The notes under the pieces: model-generated | The model's database searches: none | The model's input: the letters and a program-made list of their open reading frames with translations, nothing else | What the model was told of the DNA's origin: nothing | Source: Phycisphaerales bacterium | GTDB taxonomy: Bacteria; Planctomycetota; Phycisphaerae; Phycisphaerales; UBA1924 | Reading direction: 5' to 3' | DNA length: 64,000 nucleotides | Assembly (NCBI GenBank): GCA_029260375.1 | Contig: JAJDDI010000047.1 | Coordinates: 56,210 to 120,209, forward strand | Translations under genes and position numbers: made by a program | Shown here: positions 41,050-50,236 of the stretch, piece by piece | Layout: every line of letters starts with the position of its first letter | Numbering within the stretch: the stretch's first letter is position 1

Positions 41050-41937
41050 TCAGCCGCCGGTGAGGTCGAGCAGGACACGGGGACCGAAGATCTCGATCAG
41101 CTCCTTGCCCGCGTCGATCATCCCGGTCCGATCGCGCAGGGTCCGCAGGCGCTCGAGCTTGATGCTTTCGCTCACCTCGCCCGGCGTAAACGCCCCGGGA
41201 GCCCCGCCCCACCCGATGCGCCCGCCCCGGGTGGTGATCAGCTGCAGCGTTCTGTCCCGGGTGTAGGGCTCGACGTTCACGCCCGCGACCTGGGCGTCGA
41301 GCCCGGCGCCGCGCAGCAGCGTCAGCAGCTCCAGACCCGCCAGCACGTCCTCGCTGGGCCAGCGTCCGTCCGCGTCGGCGCGCCGGGCGCCATCGCCCGA
41401 CGGCGCGTTCCAGCCCCCCACGATGACGCGCTGCCCGCTCTCGCCCCGCCCGTAGATGAGCGCCAGCGGGGCGCCGTCCCAGGCGATGAGACGGTCACCG
41501 TCGCGTGTGCGCACCGCGGCGCCCGGAACGCGCCATTTGCCCGTGATCAGCACCCCCAGATCCTTCGTACGGCGCACGCTTGGTGGCGACGCGAACCACC
41601 CCGTGCCCAGCAGCGCCTCGCCAGCGTCTCGGATCGGATCGCCAGACAGCGGGTCGGCGCCCTCCAGGATCTCCGCGACGAGCGCGCTCAGGCGGGCCCG
41701 CTCACTCGCGGGCATCCACGTCGTCTCGCCCTCGGGCGTCCTGGCCTCAAGCGCGGGCCAGAGGATCTCGACCTCGCCCGGCGTCCGCAAGAGCTCCCGC
41801 GAGGCGCGCTCGTCGAGGGCGCCGACACCGAACATCGCGCCGGCGCCGATTCCCAGGACCATGAGCGCCGCGACGCCCGCGAGCACGCCCCTGCGGGTGG
41901 TCTCGGGATCGCCCTTCTTGCTCTTCTTCTTCGCCAT
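41050..41937 (-). CDS. FtsQ-like cell division protein (divergent)
   Basis: This 295-residue protein has a basic N-terminus, one membrane span (about 17 to 40, GVLAGVAALMVLGIGAGAMF) and a periplasmic part with a POTRA-to-beta layout: KDLGVLITGKWRVPGAAVRT, DRLIAWDGAPLAL and LQLITTRGGRIGWGG before KLERLRTLRDRTGMIDAG. It comes 4 bases after ddl in the murC-murB-ddl order, which is where ftsQ stands in most bacteria. Sequence identity to known FtsQ looks low and the POTRA start is hard to mark. FtsA and FtsZ genes do not follow. The call depends on position, topology and C-terminal pattern. Confidence 0.65.
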   Translation of the reverse strand: MAKKKSKKGDPETTRRGVLAGVAALMVLGIGAGAMFGVGALDERASRELLRTPGEVEILWPALEARTPEGETTWMPASERARLSALVAEILEGADPLSGDPIRDAGEALLGTGWFASPPSVRRTKDLGVLITGKWRVPGAAVRTRDGDRLIAWDGAPLALIYGRGESGQRVIVGGWNAPSGDGARRADADGRWPSEDVLAGLELLTLLRGAGLDAQVAGVNVEPYTRDRTLQLITTRGGRIGWGGAPGAFTPGEVSESIKLERLRTLRDRTGMIDAGKELIEIFGPRVLLDLTGG

Positions 41938-41940
41938 CGT

Positions 41941-42906
41941 CTACTCACTCCTCACGCCGGCGCGTTCGCCCAGCGCCCGATGAACCAGTCCCGTGCACAG
42001 ATCGCTCATCGCGATCCCGCGCCGCGCGGCCGCCTTGGGCAGGAGGCTGTGCGCCGTGAACCCGGGCATGGTGTTGATCTCCAGGAACCAGGCGACCCCG
42101 TCGCCGTCGAACATGAAATCGACCCGGGCGAGGTGGCGCACGCCCATCGCTTCAGCGATTTCCACCGCCTGCGCCTGCATCCGCTCGCTCACGCCCTCGG
42201 GCAACTCCGGGTCGGGCGTGTAGCGGGTGTCATCGCGCTGGTACTTCGCCTCGTAGTCGTACGCCCCGCTCGCGGCCTCGATCTCGATCACGCCGACGCT
42301 CTCCAGGCCCGAGCCCAGATCCAACAGCCCAACCGTCAGCTCGCGCCCGTCGATCAATCGCTCGACCATCCACGCCCGGGCCGGGTGCTGAGCGCGATCG
42401 GCGCGCACGGCGTTGATCGCCGCGTCCCAGTCCTGGGCACTGCGGCAGAGCGAGAGCCCCACGCTCGAGCCCTCGTGCACCGGCTTGACCACGCAGGGCA
42501 GCGGGATCGGGCACGCGTCGTCGTCCAGGTTCAGACAGGCGCCGGACGGCGTCGGGACGCCGATCGCAGCGGCGCCCAGCTTGCCCGCGAGCTTGTCCAT
42601 CGCCAGGCGAGCCGCGCCGGGGCCCGACCCGACGTACGGGCGCCCGTCGAGTTCCAGCAGGTCCTGCATGCCCCCGCCCTCGCCGAACGGGCCGTGCAGA
42701 ACGGGGAAGACGACATCGCCGCGCATCTCGCGCAGGCTCGTGAGCGTCGGCTGTTCGATGATCTCGCAGCGAACCCCGAACCGCTCGCTCTCGCGCAGCG
42801 CCTGGGCGACGCTGGCAGAGCTCTCGATCGAGACCTCACGCTCCGCGTCGGACCCGCCCCCGAGCACGATCACCGTCGGGCGGGAGCTCACGATGAGCGC
42901 CCCCAC
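41941..42906 (-). CDS. ddl: D-alanine--D-alanine ligase
   Basis: At 321 residues it has the ATP-grasp pattern of Ddl: VIVLGGGSDAEREVSIESSA at the start, FPVLHGPFGEGGGMQDLLEL, CVVKPVHEGSSVGLSL (ATP binding), and VDFMFDGDGVAWFLEINTMP followed by GFTAHSLLP (Mg2+ and catalytic residues). It joins two D-Ala for peptidoglycan. The gene starts 19 bases inside murB, and the ftsQ-like gene follows. The presence of Ddl with MurB and MurC shows the host makes peptidoglycan. Confidence 0.95.
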   Translation of the reverse strand: MGALIVSSRPTVIVLGGGSDAEREVSIESSASVAQALRESERFGVRCEIIEQPTLTSLREMRGDVVFPVLHGPFGEGGGMQDLLELDGRPYVGSGPGAARLAMDKLAGKLGAAAIGVPTPSGACLNLDDDACPIPLPCVVKPVHEGSSVGLSLCRSAQDWDAAINAVRADRAQHPARAWMVERLIDGRELTVGLLDLGSGLESVGVIEIEAASGAYDYEAKYQRDDTRYTPDPELPEGVSERMQAQAVEIAEAMGVRHLARVDFMFDGDGVAWFLEINTMPGFTAHSLLPKAAARRGIAMSDLCTGLVHRALGERAGVRSE

Positions 42907-43805
42907 ACAACAACCTCCCGCTCGAGCAGCACACCGAACCGCCCGTGCACGCGATCGGAAACGAGGCCGATCAGCCCGATGACATCCCGAGCCGAGGCGC
43001 CGTCGTGCGTGACAATAAAGTTCGCGTGCTGCCCCGACACCTCGGCGCCCCCCACACGCTCGCCCTTGAGCCCGGCGAGATCGATGAGCATGCCGGCGCT
43101 GACCCGCTCGCCCGCCTCGCCCACGCCCTCGACCGCTTTGCGCAGCGTCGGGTTCTTAAAGACACAGCCCGCCGAGTCGCTCGCCAGCGGCTGCGTGCCC
43201 TTCTTGTACGCCATGCAGCGCTTGAGCTCGGCCCGCAGGGCCTCGGGGTCGCCCTGGTCCAGCGAGAACTCGACGCTGGTGAGGATCAGGTGGTTCAGGC
43301 GTGACCGGCGGTAACCGAAATCGATCTGCGCCCGGTCGAACGCGTGCTCCCGCCCCGCGCGGTCCACCGCGTGCACGCGGATCAGGTGGTCACAGGTCTG
43401 CCCGAACGCGCCGCCCGCGTTCATGATCGCGGCCCCGCCCACGCTCGCGGGGATGCCCGCAAGCTTCTCCAGCCCGCCCAGCCCGCGCCGCACGCACTCG
43501 GTGATGAGCTGGGTAAGAGGGGCGCCGGCGCCCGCGACGACGAACCCGGTCTCGTCGTGGATCGCCACATCCTTGAACACGCCCCGTGATAGATCGACGA
43601 CCAGCTCCTTCACGCCCGCGTCATCGACGAGCAGGTTGGCGCCGTCGCCCAGCACCCGCAGGTCCGGGTCCAGGCGCACGCACTCGATGAGCTGCTCAAC
43701 GGTCTCGGGGCGTGCCAGGCGGTCGGCACGACCGCCGACGCCGAACCATGTGGGGATCGGCGCGTTGGACTCGATCTCGACCGACGACGTCTGGGTCGTC
43801 ATCAT
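42888..43805 (-). CDS. murB: UDP-N-acetylenolpyruvoylglucosamine reductase MurB
   Basis: The 305-residue FAD enzyme reduces UDP-GlcNAc-enolpyruvate in the cytoplasm. Motifs are LRVLGDGANLLVDDAGVKEL, KLAGIPASVGGAAIMNAGGA (FAD binding), FGYRRSRLNHLILTSVEFSL and DSAGCVFKNP, whose Ser is the likely proton donor. The short type with GYR-R-S points to the type II group. ATG 43805 sits in an ATGATGA overlap with murC. A longer frame to 43844 is open. Confidence 0.95.
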   Translation of the reverse strand: MMTTQTSSVEIESNAPIPTWFGVGGRADRLARPETVEQLIECVRLDPDLRVLGDGANLLVDDAGVKELVVDLSRGVFKDVAIHDETGFVVAGAGAPLTQLITECVRRGLGGLEKLAGIPASVGGAAIMNAGGAFGQTCDHLIRVHAVDRAGREHAFDRAQIDFGYRRSRLNHLILTSVEFSLDQGDPEALRAELKRCMAYKKGTQPLASDSAGCVFKNPTLRKAVEGVGEAGERVSAGMLIDLAGLKGERVGGAEVSGQHANFIVTHDGASARDVIGLIGLVSDRVHGRFGVLLEREVVVWGRSS

Positions 43806-45313
43806 GCGCTGGCCCCGTCCAAGTACCCGCGGGCCACCTGCCACACCGGGCCCGCGCCCATGACGACCAGCAGATCGCCCGGGCGGCAGACGTTCTCAAG
43901 CTGCTCGATGATCGCCTCGAACGGGTACAGGTGCATCGCCCGCACCTTCCGCGTCCGCAGACGATCGACCAGGTCCGACGCGCTGACCCGGTGCTTCTCG
44001 GCCTCCGAATCGCGCACAAAGTAGATATGCGGCACGATCACGATGTCCGCCTGCTCAAAGCTCGTGGCGAACTCCTCGAGCAGGAATCGCGTCCGCGAGT
44101 GCTGGTGGGGCTGGAAGACGCAGATCAGGCGCCCGCCGCTCGCTTCCGGGTGCTCGCTCTGGCGCAGGGCGCGGAGCGTGGCCTCGATCTCGGTCGGGTG
44201 GTGCCCGTAGTCGTCGTACACACGCACGCCGTCGCGCTCGCCCAGCAGCTGCATGCGCCGGTCAAGCCCGCGGAAGGCGCCCAGCGACCGGGCCAGCGCC
44301 CCGCCCTCGGCGCCGCAGAGCCGCCCGAGCGCGAACGCCGTGGCACTGTTGACCGCGTTGTGCTCACCCGCCATCTGGTTGACCCAGCCGAACGTGGGCT
44401 CGCCCGCGCGCGCCACCCACACCTCGCGCGTGCCCGGGTCGTACCCGATGGTCCAGTCCGCGCTGGGGCTGAAGCCGATGGTCTCGACCTTGCAGCCCAG
44501 CCCGGCGGTGATCTCGCGCCGGTGGGCGCCCTCGTGGGCGATGAGCAGGCGCCCGCCGTCGGCCTCGCTGGGAACGAGCCTCGCGAAGCCCGCGAAGGCC
44601 TCGACGACCGCGTCGAGCGAGCCGTACACATCCAGATGGTCCGCCTCGACCCGCGAGATGCTCGCGATCGTCGGGCGCAGGCTGTGGAACGAGCGGTTGA
44701 ACTCGCACGCCTCGGCCAGCAGCAGCCCGGGCTGGCCCTCACGCTCGCCCTGCGGGATGGTTTCGTTCCCGAGTCGAAACCCGACCGGGGCGTCGCTCAC
44801 CGGATCGCTCAGGGCGCCGCACGTCAGCTGCGAGCAGATCGCGCCGACGATGACCGAGGGGTCCAGCGCCGCGTCGGTCAGGGCGCAGCCGAGCATCGCG
44901 GTCGTCGTGGACTTGCCGTGCGTGCCCGCGATGGCGACCCCGGTGACCCGCTCCATGCACGCGCCCAGGGCCTCGGCGTACGTGATCACCCCCAGCCCGC
45001 GCCGCTCGCCCTCGAGCGCCTGCGGATGGTCCGGTCGGATCGCCGCCGACGCGATCAGCGCATCGGCGTCCTCCGGGATGGCGTCCTGCGTCTGATCGAG
45101 ATCGACGGGGATGCCCAGGGCGTCGAGCGTGCGGGTCAGGTCGGTCTGGTTCGAGTCGGAGCCCCGGACCTTGGCGCCGCGCCGGTGCAGGAGCTGGGCC
45201 AGGCCCGACATGCCGCAGCCCCCGATGCCGACGAGGTATGGGCGTGCCCACGGCGCGGCGCGTTGTGCCGCGCTCGCGCCCGCCTCCGTGCCGGTCGCTT
45301 CAACGCTCATCAT
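43802..45313 (-). CDS. murC: UDP-N-acetylmuramate--L-alanine ligase MurC
   Basis: At 503 residues it shows the Mur ligase parts: a Rossmann start VGIGGCGMSGLAQLLHRRGA, P-loop GTHGKSTTTAM at 130 to 140, RVEADHLDVYGS, and the C-terminal DDYGHHPTEIEATLRAL with VFQPHQHSRT. It adds L-Ala to UDP-MurNAc. ATG 45313 is preferred; 58 upstream codons are open but Arg/Gly-rich and not family-like. It is first in the murC-murB-ddl-ftsQ-like operon and divergent from the NUDIX gene, 154 bases away. Confidence 0.95.
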   Translation of the reverse strand: MMSVEATGTEAGASAAQRAAPWARPYLVGIGGCGMSGLAQLLHRRGAKVRGSDSNQTDLTRTLDALGIPVDLDQTQDAIPEDADALIASAAIRPDHPQALEGERRGLGVITYAEALGACMERVTGVAIAGTHGKSTTTAMLGCALTDAALDPSVIVGAICSQLTCGALSDPVSDAPVGFRLGNETIPQGEREGQPGLLLAEACEFNRSFHSLRPTIASISRVEADHLDVYGSLDAVVEAFAGFARLVPSEADGGRLLIAHEGAHRREITAGLGCKVETIGFSPSADWTIGYDPGTREVWVARAGEPTFGWVNQMAGEHNAVNSATAFALGRLCGAEGGALARSLGAFRGLDRRMQLLGERDGVRVYDDYGHHPTEIEATLRALRQSEHPEASGGRLICVFQPHQHSRTRFLLEEFATSFEQADIVIVPHIYFVRDSEAEKHRVSASDLVDRLRTRKVRAMHLYPFEAIIEQLENVCRPGDLLVVMGAGPVWQVARGYLDGASA

Positions 45314-45467
45314 GCCCAGAGTATCGGCCGCGCCCCCGCTCGGGCGTGAAGGCCCGCACCGTGGGCGTTTCCGCCTCCCGAACGCCCTCCGGACGAACGC
45401 CCGATGCCTGCTTGCTCCATGTCGCCCATCGCGTGTGCGGACGCGGCAAGGGCCTATCGTCCGCGAC

Positions 45468-46034
45468 GTGAGCGACCCCGCGAACATCCTGCCCGGGCTC
45501 GAAAGCGACAGCCCCCTGCCCTACAAGCTCGCCTGCCTCTGCGACCTGCGCGACCGCGACGGGCGGGTCCTGCTCCTTCGCCGCGGCAAGGCGCCAAACA
45601 AGGGCCTGTGCTCCCCCATCGGGGGCAAGCTGGAGATGGAGATCGGCGAGTCCCCCGCCCGCTGCGCCCAGCGCGAGATCCAGGAGGAGGCCGGGATCGA
45701 CGTCCCCATCGAACGCCTCCACCTGCTCGGGCTCATCTCCGAGGCGGCGTTCGAGAACGAGAGCCACTGGCTGCTGTTCTACTACCGCGTGATCGGCCCG
45801 GTGGAGGTCCAGGCGGGTCCCATGAACGAGGGCTCGCTCGAGTGGTTCCACCCCGACGAGATCGGGGTCCTGCCCCTGCCCGACACGGACCGCCAGATCA
45901 TCTGGCCGCTCGTACGCAAGCACGAGACCAGCGGCGCCAACGGCGGGCTGGGCTTCTTCGCCCTTCACATCGACTGCTCGGGCGACTCGATCAGCTGGAA
46001 AGTCCAGCAGGAAACGCCCGAGACCCCCGGCTGA
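45468..46034 (+). CDS. NUDIX hydrolase (8-oxo-dGTP diphosphatase-like)
   Basis: This 188-residue protein has an N-terminal strand YKLACLCDLRDRDGRVLLLR and a NUDIX box GGKLEMEIGESP at about 57 to 68 continuing with CAQREIQEEAGI. The distance from the Gly to the first Glu of the box is two residues longer than in the standard pattern, a version known from the LEM-IGES type proteins. The GTG start at 45468 follows TATCGT by 7 bases and has no ribosome site, so leaderless initiation is possible. The C-terminal part has FALHIDCSGDSISW. Substrate is not defined by sequence. Confidence 0.75.
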   Translation: MSDPANILPGLESDSPLPYKLACLCDLRDRDGRVLLLRRGKAPNKGLCSPIGGKLEMEIGESPARCAQREIQEEAGIDVPIERLHLLGLISEAAFENESHWLLFYYRVIGPVEVQAGPMNEGSLEWFHPDEIGVLPLPDTDRQIIWPLVRKHETSGANGGLGFFALHIDCSGDSISWKVQQETPETPG

Positions 46035-46093
46035 TCCCGCGTCCGCCCGAATCCGCTTGAGGATCGAAACCGGAGGCGCCCGCTTCCGGAATC

Positions 46094-46099
46094 TATACT
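46094..46099 (+). promoter_or_regulatory. -10-like TATACT directly before the NfeD operon
   Basis: TATACT ends 6 bases before the GTG at 46106, so a transcript from it would start at or next to the start codon. No good -35 box is visible 17 bases upstream. The same hexamer precedes floA at 48525. Confidence 0.4.
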
Positions 46100-46105
46100 T
46101 TGTTC

Positions 46106-47998
46106 GTGCACCCCGACCCCACACCATCTGAATCCCGCACGTCCCCCTCGCTCGCCCGCGTCCTCGCCTGGGTGTGCTGTCTCGCGGTGACCGCGATCTC
46201 GGTCGCCCAGACCGGCCCGGCTGGCGTCGCCCAGCCCGTGGCCGTCCCCGCCTCACGCCAGGCCGACCACATCGCGGTTATCACCGTCAAGGGCCCGATC
46301 GACCGGATCACGTCCATGAGCGTGCAGCGCCGCCTCCAAGACGCCGCCGACGCGGGCGTGGGCGCCATTGTCATCGAGATCGACTCGCCCGGCGGCGAGA
46401 TCGGCGCCGTCCTGGAGATCTCCGCGGCCCTCAAGGCCTCGCCCATCCCCAATACGGTCGCGTGGGTCCACCCCCAGGCCTACTCGGGCGGCGCGATCAT
46501 CGCGCTGGCCTGCTCCGAGATCGTCACCTCCGACCCGGGCGCCATGGGCGACGCCTTCCCCGTGACCTTCGGCGCCCAGGGCCTCAAGGCCCTCACCCCC
46601 GAGCAGCGAACCAAGCTGCTGCCCCCGCTGCTGCAGGACGTCACCGACTCCGCCCGGCGCAACGGCTACGACGAGTTCCTCGTCCAGGTGATGGTCACCG
46701 ACGGCATCGAGCTCTGGGCCATCCGCGACACCCAGACCCAGCGCCTCCTGCTCGTCAATGAAGAGGAGTACATCTCCCTCTTCGGCGTCGCCCCCGCCCG
46801 CGGGCGCCCCCTGCTCGGATCGGTGCCCGGCGCGCGGACCAGGCCGCTCAGCGAACGGGCCGCGCCCCGCCAGGAAGACGCCCCGCCCGAGCCGCAGGAC
46901 GAAACCCCGAGCAACCCCGAGACCGACGCGCCCAACCCCGATCCGCCCGCGCCCGCTCTGAACGAGGACGACGCCATCCTCGCCGAGTCCATCGAGGACC
47001 TCAACGCGGCATTTACCCCGGCCGGCGAGGGCGTCGCGGACCTTGAGAGCGACGTGACGGACCTGCTCAGCACGCCAACGCGCCGCCCCGACGTCGCGAC
47101 GCTCAACGCCTCACGCTGGGAGCCCGCGGGTTATGTGTGCGACGGCACCCATGCCGTCATCCTCTCCGCCCAGCAAATGGACGAGTTCGGTGTCTCCAGC
47201 GCCACCATCAACACCGACGAGGAGCTCAAGGCGTTCTTCGGCGCCAAGACCCTCGTCCGGGCCGACCGGTCCTGGTCCGAGTCGCTCGTGCGGTTTATGA
47301 CCTCGATGCCGGTGCGGGGCGTGCTGATCGTCATCTTCCTGCTCGCGCTGTTCCTGGAGATGTCCGCCCCCGGCATGATCGTGCCGGGCGCGGTGGCCCT
47401 GGGCGCCGCGGTGGCGCTGCTCGCCCCGCCCATGCTCATCGGCATGGCCGGCTGGTGGGAGATCGTCGCGATCGTCTCGGGTGTCCTGCTCATCGCCCTG
47501 GAGATCCTCGTCATCCCGGGCTTTGGCGTGTTCGGCATCGCCGGCCTGCTCCTGCTCTTCGGCGGGCTCGTGGGCACCTTCATCCCCGACGCCAGCGGCT
47601 TTCCAGCCGCCCCCGGACAAAAAAACGACCTGCTCTTCGGCGTCGTCACCATCCTGCTCGCCAGCGCCACCGCGGGCGTGGGCATGTACTTCATCGGCAA
47701 GCACCTGGAACGCTTCCCGCTCGTCTCGCGCCTGATCATGGCCGGCCCGCGCGACGACGAGGAAGACGCGGCGTTCGGGGCCATGGAGCCCCCCGCGCCT
47801 CTCGCGCTGTGCGTCGGGCAGACCGGGCGGGCGCAGACCGCGCTCCGCCCCAGCGGGCGGGCCGAGTTCGACGAGCAGCTCATCGACGTCGTCTCAGACA
47901 TGGGCTACATCGAGCAGGGCGAGCCGGTCCGGGTCGTGAGCGTGAGTGAGTTCCGCGTGGTTGTCGAGCGCAACGCGAACGATGGAGAGACCGCCTGA
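46106..47998 (+). CDS. NfeD-type membrane protein with ClpP/SppA-like protease domain
   Basis: The 630-residue protein has a signal peptide (LAWVCCLAVTAISVAQ), a ClpP/SppA-like domain with VIEIDSPGGEIGAVLEISAA and PQAYSGGAIIALACSEIVTS (nucleophile Ser in YSGG) and GDAFPVTFG, an acidic Pro-rich linker (about 240 to 330), a region with two GTHAVIL-type segments, four to five membrane spans in the NfeD part (LIVIFLLALFLEMSAPGMIV, ALEILVIPGFGVFGIAGLLL) and a C-terminal OB-like domain. This is the long NfeD type. It works with the next two genes in one operon. Start GTG 46106; a TTG 6 bases earlier is possible. Confidence 0.85.
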   Translation: MHPDPTPSESRTSPSLARVLAWVCCLAVTAISVAQTGPAGVAQPVAVPASRQADHIAVITVKGPIDRITSMSVQRRLQDAADAGVGAIVIEIDSPGGEIGAVLEISAALKASPIPNTVAWVHPQAYSGGAIIALACSEIVTSDPGAMGDAFPVTFGAQGLKALTPEQRTKLLPPLLQDVTDSARRNGYDEFLVQVMVTDGIELWAIRDTQTQRLLLVNEEEYISLFGVAPARGRPLLGSVPGARTRPLSERAAPRQEDAPPEPQDETPSNPETDAPNPDPPAPALNEDDAILAESIEDLNAAFTPAGEGVADLESDVTDLLSTPTRRPDVATLNASRWEPAGYVCDGTHAVILSAQQMDEFGVSSATINTDEELKAFFGAKTLVRADRSWSESLVRFMTSMPVRGVLIVIFLLALFLEMSAPGMIVPGAVALGAAVALLAPPMLIGMAGWWEIVAIVSGVLLIALEILVIPGFGVFGIAGLLLLFGGLVGTFIPDASGFPAAPGQKNDLLFGVVTILLASATAGVGMYFIGKHLERFPLVSRLIMAGPRDDEEDAAFGAMEPPAPLALCVGQTGRAQTALRPSGRAEFDEQLIDVVSDMGYIEQGEPVRVVSVSEFRVVVERNANDGETA

Positions 47999-48507
47999 TG
48001 ACCGACCCGATGCTGATCTGGGGCCTGGCCCTGCTGGGCGCGGCGGTGCTGCTCGTCTTCATCGAGGTCCTCGTCCCCTCGGGCGGGATCATCGGCGTCG
48101 TCGCGACCGGCGTGGCGATCGCCGGGGTCGTCTGCCTCTACCGGTTCTCGACCACGTGGGGGATCGCCGGAACGCTGGTCCTGCTCGTCGGCGGACCCTC
48201 GCTGTTCTTCTTCGCGCTCAGCCTGCTGCCCAGCACCCCGATCGGGCGGGCGATGATGGGCGGGGGCGACGAGGAGCGCCAGGCCCAGCGGGAGCTCAAA
48301 GAGCTGGAAGAACGCCAGTACCTCGCGTCGCTCGTCGGCGCCGAGGGCGAGGCCCTGACCGACCTCCGCCCGGTGGGCAGTGTCCGCATCGACGGGCAAC
48401 GCCACGAGGCGACCTCGGATACCAGCTACATCCGCTCGGGCGAGCGTGTCCGCGTGACGGGCATCGACATGATGACGCTCAAAGTCCGCCCGGCCACCAA
48501 GGCGTAG
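47998..48507 (+). CDS. Short NfeD-like membrane protein
   Basis: This 169-residue protein starts in an ATGA overlap with the long NfeD gene. It has two to three spans at the N-terminus (about 5 to 75, LALLGAAVLLVFIEVLVPSG, AIAGVVCLYRFS, WGIAGTLVLLVGGPSLFFFA) and a soluble C-terminal OB-type domain (about 110 to 165) with GSVRIDGQRHEATSD and ERVRVTGIDMMTLKV. The GxxxIDGQR type is common in NfeD. It should form a complex with the flotillin behind it, as in other bacteria with this operon. Confidence 0.8.
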   Translation: MTDPMLIWGLALLGAAVLLVFIEVLVPSGGIIGVVATGVAIAGVVCLYRFSTTWGIAGTLVLLVGGPSLFFFALSLLPSTPIGRAMMGGGDEERQAQRELKELEERQYLASLVGAEGEALTDLRPVGSVRIDGQRHEATSDTSYIRSGERVRVTGIDMMTLKVRPATKA

Positions 48508-48524
48508 AGCCGGCCCCGCTCAGC

Positions 48525-48530
48525 TATACT
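48525..48530 (+). promoter_or_regulatory. -10-like TATACT before floA
   Basis: TATACT lies 42 bases before the floA start. The sequence at the right spacing upstream does not match a strong -35. It could give floA its own promoter in addition to the operon transcript. Confidence 0.35.
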
Positions 48531-48571
48531 GCATCTGACCCGGTCCATTGACCACAAGAGGAGCTTCACTG

Positions 48572-49567
48572 GTGCCAAATGCAATCTGGATCGTCGTCGG
48601 TATTGTCGCCGTACTCGTGCTGCTCGTTTTGGTCGCCATCGTCGGCCAGTTCATCAATCTCTACATCCAGGCCTACGTCTCCAACGCGAAGGTCAAACTC
48701 ATCGACCTCATCGGGATGCGTCTGCGGAAGGTGGACGTGCGGGCCGTCGTCATCAGTCGCATCCGGGCGGCCAAGGCGGGAATCCCGATCTCGACGGCAC
48801 AACTCGACGAGCACTACCTCGCCGGCGGACGGATCCACAACGTCGTCAGCGCCATCATCGCCGCGAAGAAGGCCCGGATCGAGCTCGACTGGGACACCGC
48901 CTGCGCCATCGACCTGGCCGGGCGAGACATCCTCGACGCGGTCAACACCAGCGTGAACCCCAAGGTCATCGACGTGCCCAACCCGAACCTGGGTCGCGGG
49001 ACGATCGACGCCGTCGCCAAGGACGGCATCCAGCTCCGCGCCCGCGCCCGTGTGACGGTGCGCACCAACCTGCCGCGCCTAGTCGGTGGCGCCACCGAGG
49101 AGACCATCATCGCCCGCGTGGGCGAGGGCATCGTCTCCTCGATCGGTTCGGCCGATTCGCACAAGGTCGTGCTGGAGAACCCGGACAACATCTCCAAGGC
49201 CGTGATCAACCGCGGGCTCGACTCGGGCACCGCGTTCGAGATCCTGTCGATCGACATCGCGGACGTGGACGTGGGAGAGAACATCGGCGCGAAGCTGCAG
49301 GCGGACCAGGCCGAGGCGGACAAGCGCCGCTTCCAGGCCGAGGCCGAGAAGCGCCGGGCCCTGGCCGTCGCGCTCGAACAGGAAAACAAGGCGGACATCC
49401 AGAAAAACCGCGCTCTGGTCGTCCTGGCCGAGGCGGAGGTTCCTAAGGCGATGGCCGAGGCTTTCCGCAGCGGGCACATGGGGATCATGGACTACTACCG
49501 CATGAAGAACGTCATCTCCGACACGGACATGCGTACGTCGATCGCCAGGCCCGAAGACAACAAGTAA
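48572..49567 (+). CDS. floA: Flotillin-like FloA
   Basis: At 331 residues it has the length of FloA/YqfA. It starts with a membrane hairpin ([20 protein letters not shown]), then an SPFH-type part with [20 protein letters not shown] and [20 protein letters not shown], and later [20 protein letters not shown]-terminal coiled coil follows ([20 protein letters not shown]). It organises membrane domains. GTG 48572 has GAGGAG at the right distance and is preferred over the first open codon at 48548. Third gene of the NfeD operon. Confidence 0.93.
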   Translation: MPNAIWIVVGIVAVLVLLVLVAIVGQFINLYIQAYVSNAKVKLIDLIGMRLRKVDVRAVVISRIRAAKAGIPISTAQLDEHYLAGGRIHNVVSAIIAAKKARIELDWDTACAIDLAGRDILDAVNTSVNPKVIDVPNPNLGRGTIDAVAKDGIQLRARARVTVRTNLPRLVGGATEETIIARVGEGIVSSIGSADSHKVVLENPDNISKAVINRGLDSGTAFEILSIDIADVDVGENIGAKLQADQAEADKRRFQAEAEKRRALAVALEQENKADIQKNRALVVLAEAEVPKAMAEAFRSGHMGIMDYYRMKNVISDTDMRTSIARPEDNK

Positions 49568-49568
49568 C

Positions 49569-50180
49569 TCATTCGTCCGCGACCGCGAGCGTCAGCAGCG
49601 ACGACACGCGGGCGCCGCGCCCCTCGTCCGTGCGCCACGGCATCGGCGGACGCTGCCGTTCCACCCGCCTGAGATCCTGGCCCGCGCTTGCCTGAAACGT
49701 CGGCGTGACCGGAGCCCGGGTGTCGATCGCCCCCGCGTCCAGGCCCATGCTGATGCGTGTATCGGGCAGCGCCGTGGGGCCCGCCTCCTGCGTCGGCGCC
49801 GACTCACCAAGGTCGTAGCGGTCGAACATCCACTCGGGTGGGTCGCCGATGATGAACACCGTGCCCGCTGGGATCGCGATCCCCACGCCCAGCGACGACG
49901 GCACGTAGACCGACCGGGGAAAGACCGCCGTCAGGGCGCCCTCGCGCCGGGCGAACTGGTCCTCCCAGCCATCGACCCCGTCGAGGCGGTAGATGCGCGT
50001 GAACGCGTCGTTGACGCGCATGTCGATGGGGACCATCCGCAGGCTCTCGCCCAGGGGGCTCACGTCCTCGGTCCCCGCGTCCACGGCTTCGAGATTGGAC
50101 CACGGGTCGTCCTGCGCCGCGACGCCCGCCGCCAGAGCGCCGACGAGCAGAGCCTGCATGATGGGTGTTCGTGTCCGCAT
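49569..50180 (-). CDS. Secreted protein of unknown function
   Basis: A 203-residue protein with a signal peptide (IMQALLVGALAAGVAAQDDP). The body has SLRMVPIDMRVNDAFTRIYR and SLGVGIAIPAGTVFIIGDPP, a strand-rich pattern without known signature, and then a Pro/Arg-rich C-terminal part. It is the last gene on the minus strand after the TonB-like gene, 56 bases away, and ends 2 bases from convergent floA. It may belong to the TonB/ExbD group. Confidence 0.5.
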   Translation of the reverse strand: MRTRTPIMQALLVGALAAGVAAQDDPWSNLEAVDAGTEDVSPLGESLRMVPIDMRVNDAFTRIYRLDGVDGWEDQFARREGALTAVFPRSVYVPSSLGVGIAIPAGTVFIIGDPPEWMFDRYDLGESAPTQEAGPTALPDTRISMGLDAGAIDTRAPVTPTFQASAGQDLRRVERQRPPMPWRTDEGRGARVSSLLTLAVADE

Positions 50181-50236
50181 GGCTTGGTGGCTCTATCGGC
50201 CCGATCGCCCCCGGGCTTGGCATGGTCCTTGAACGA

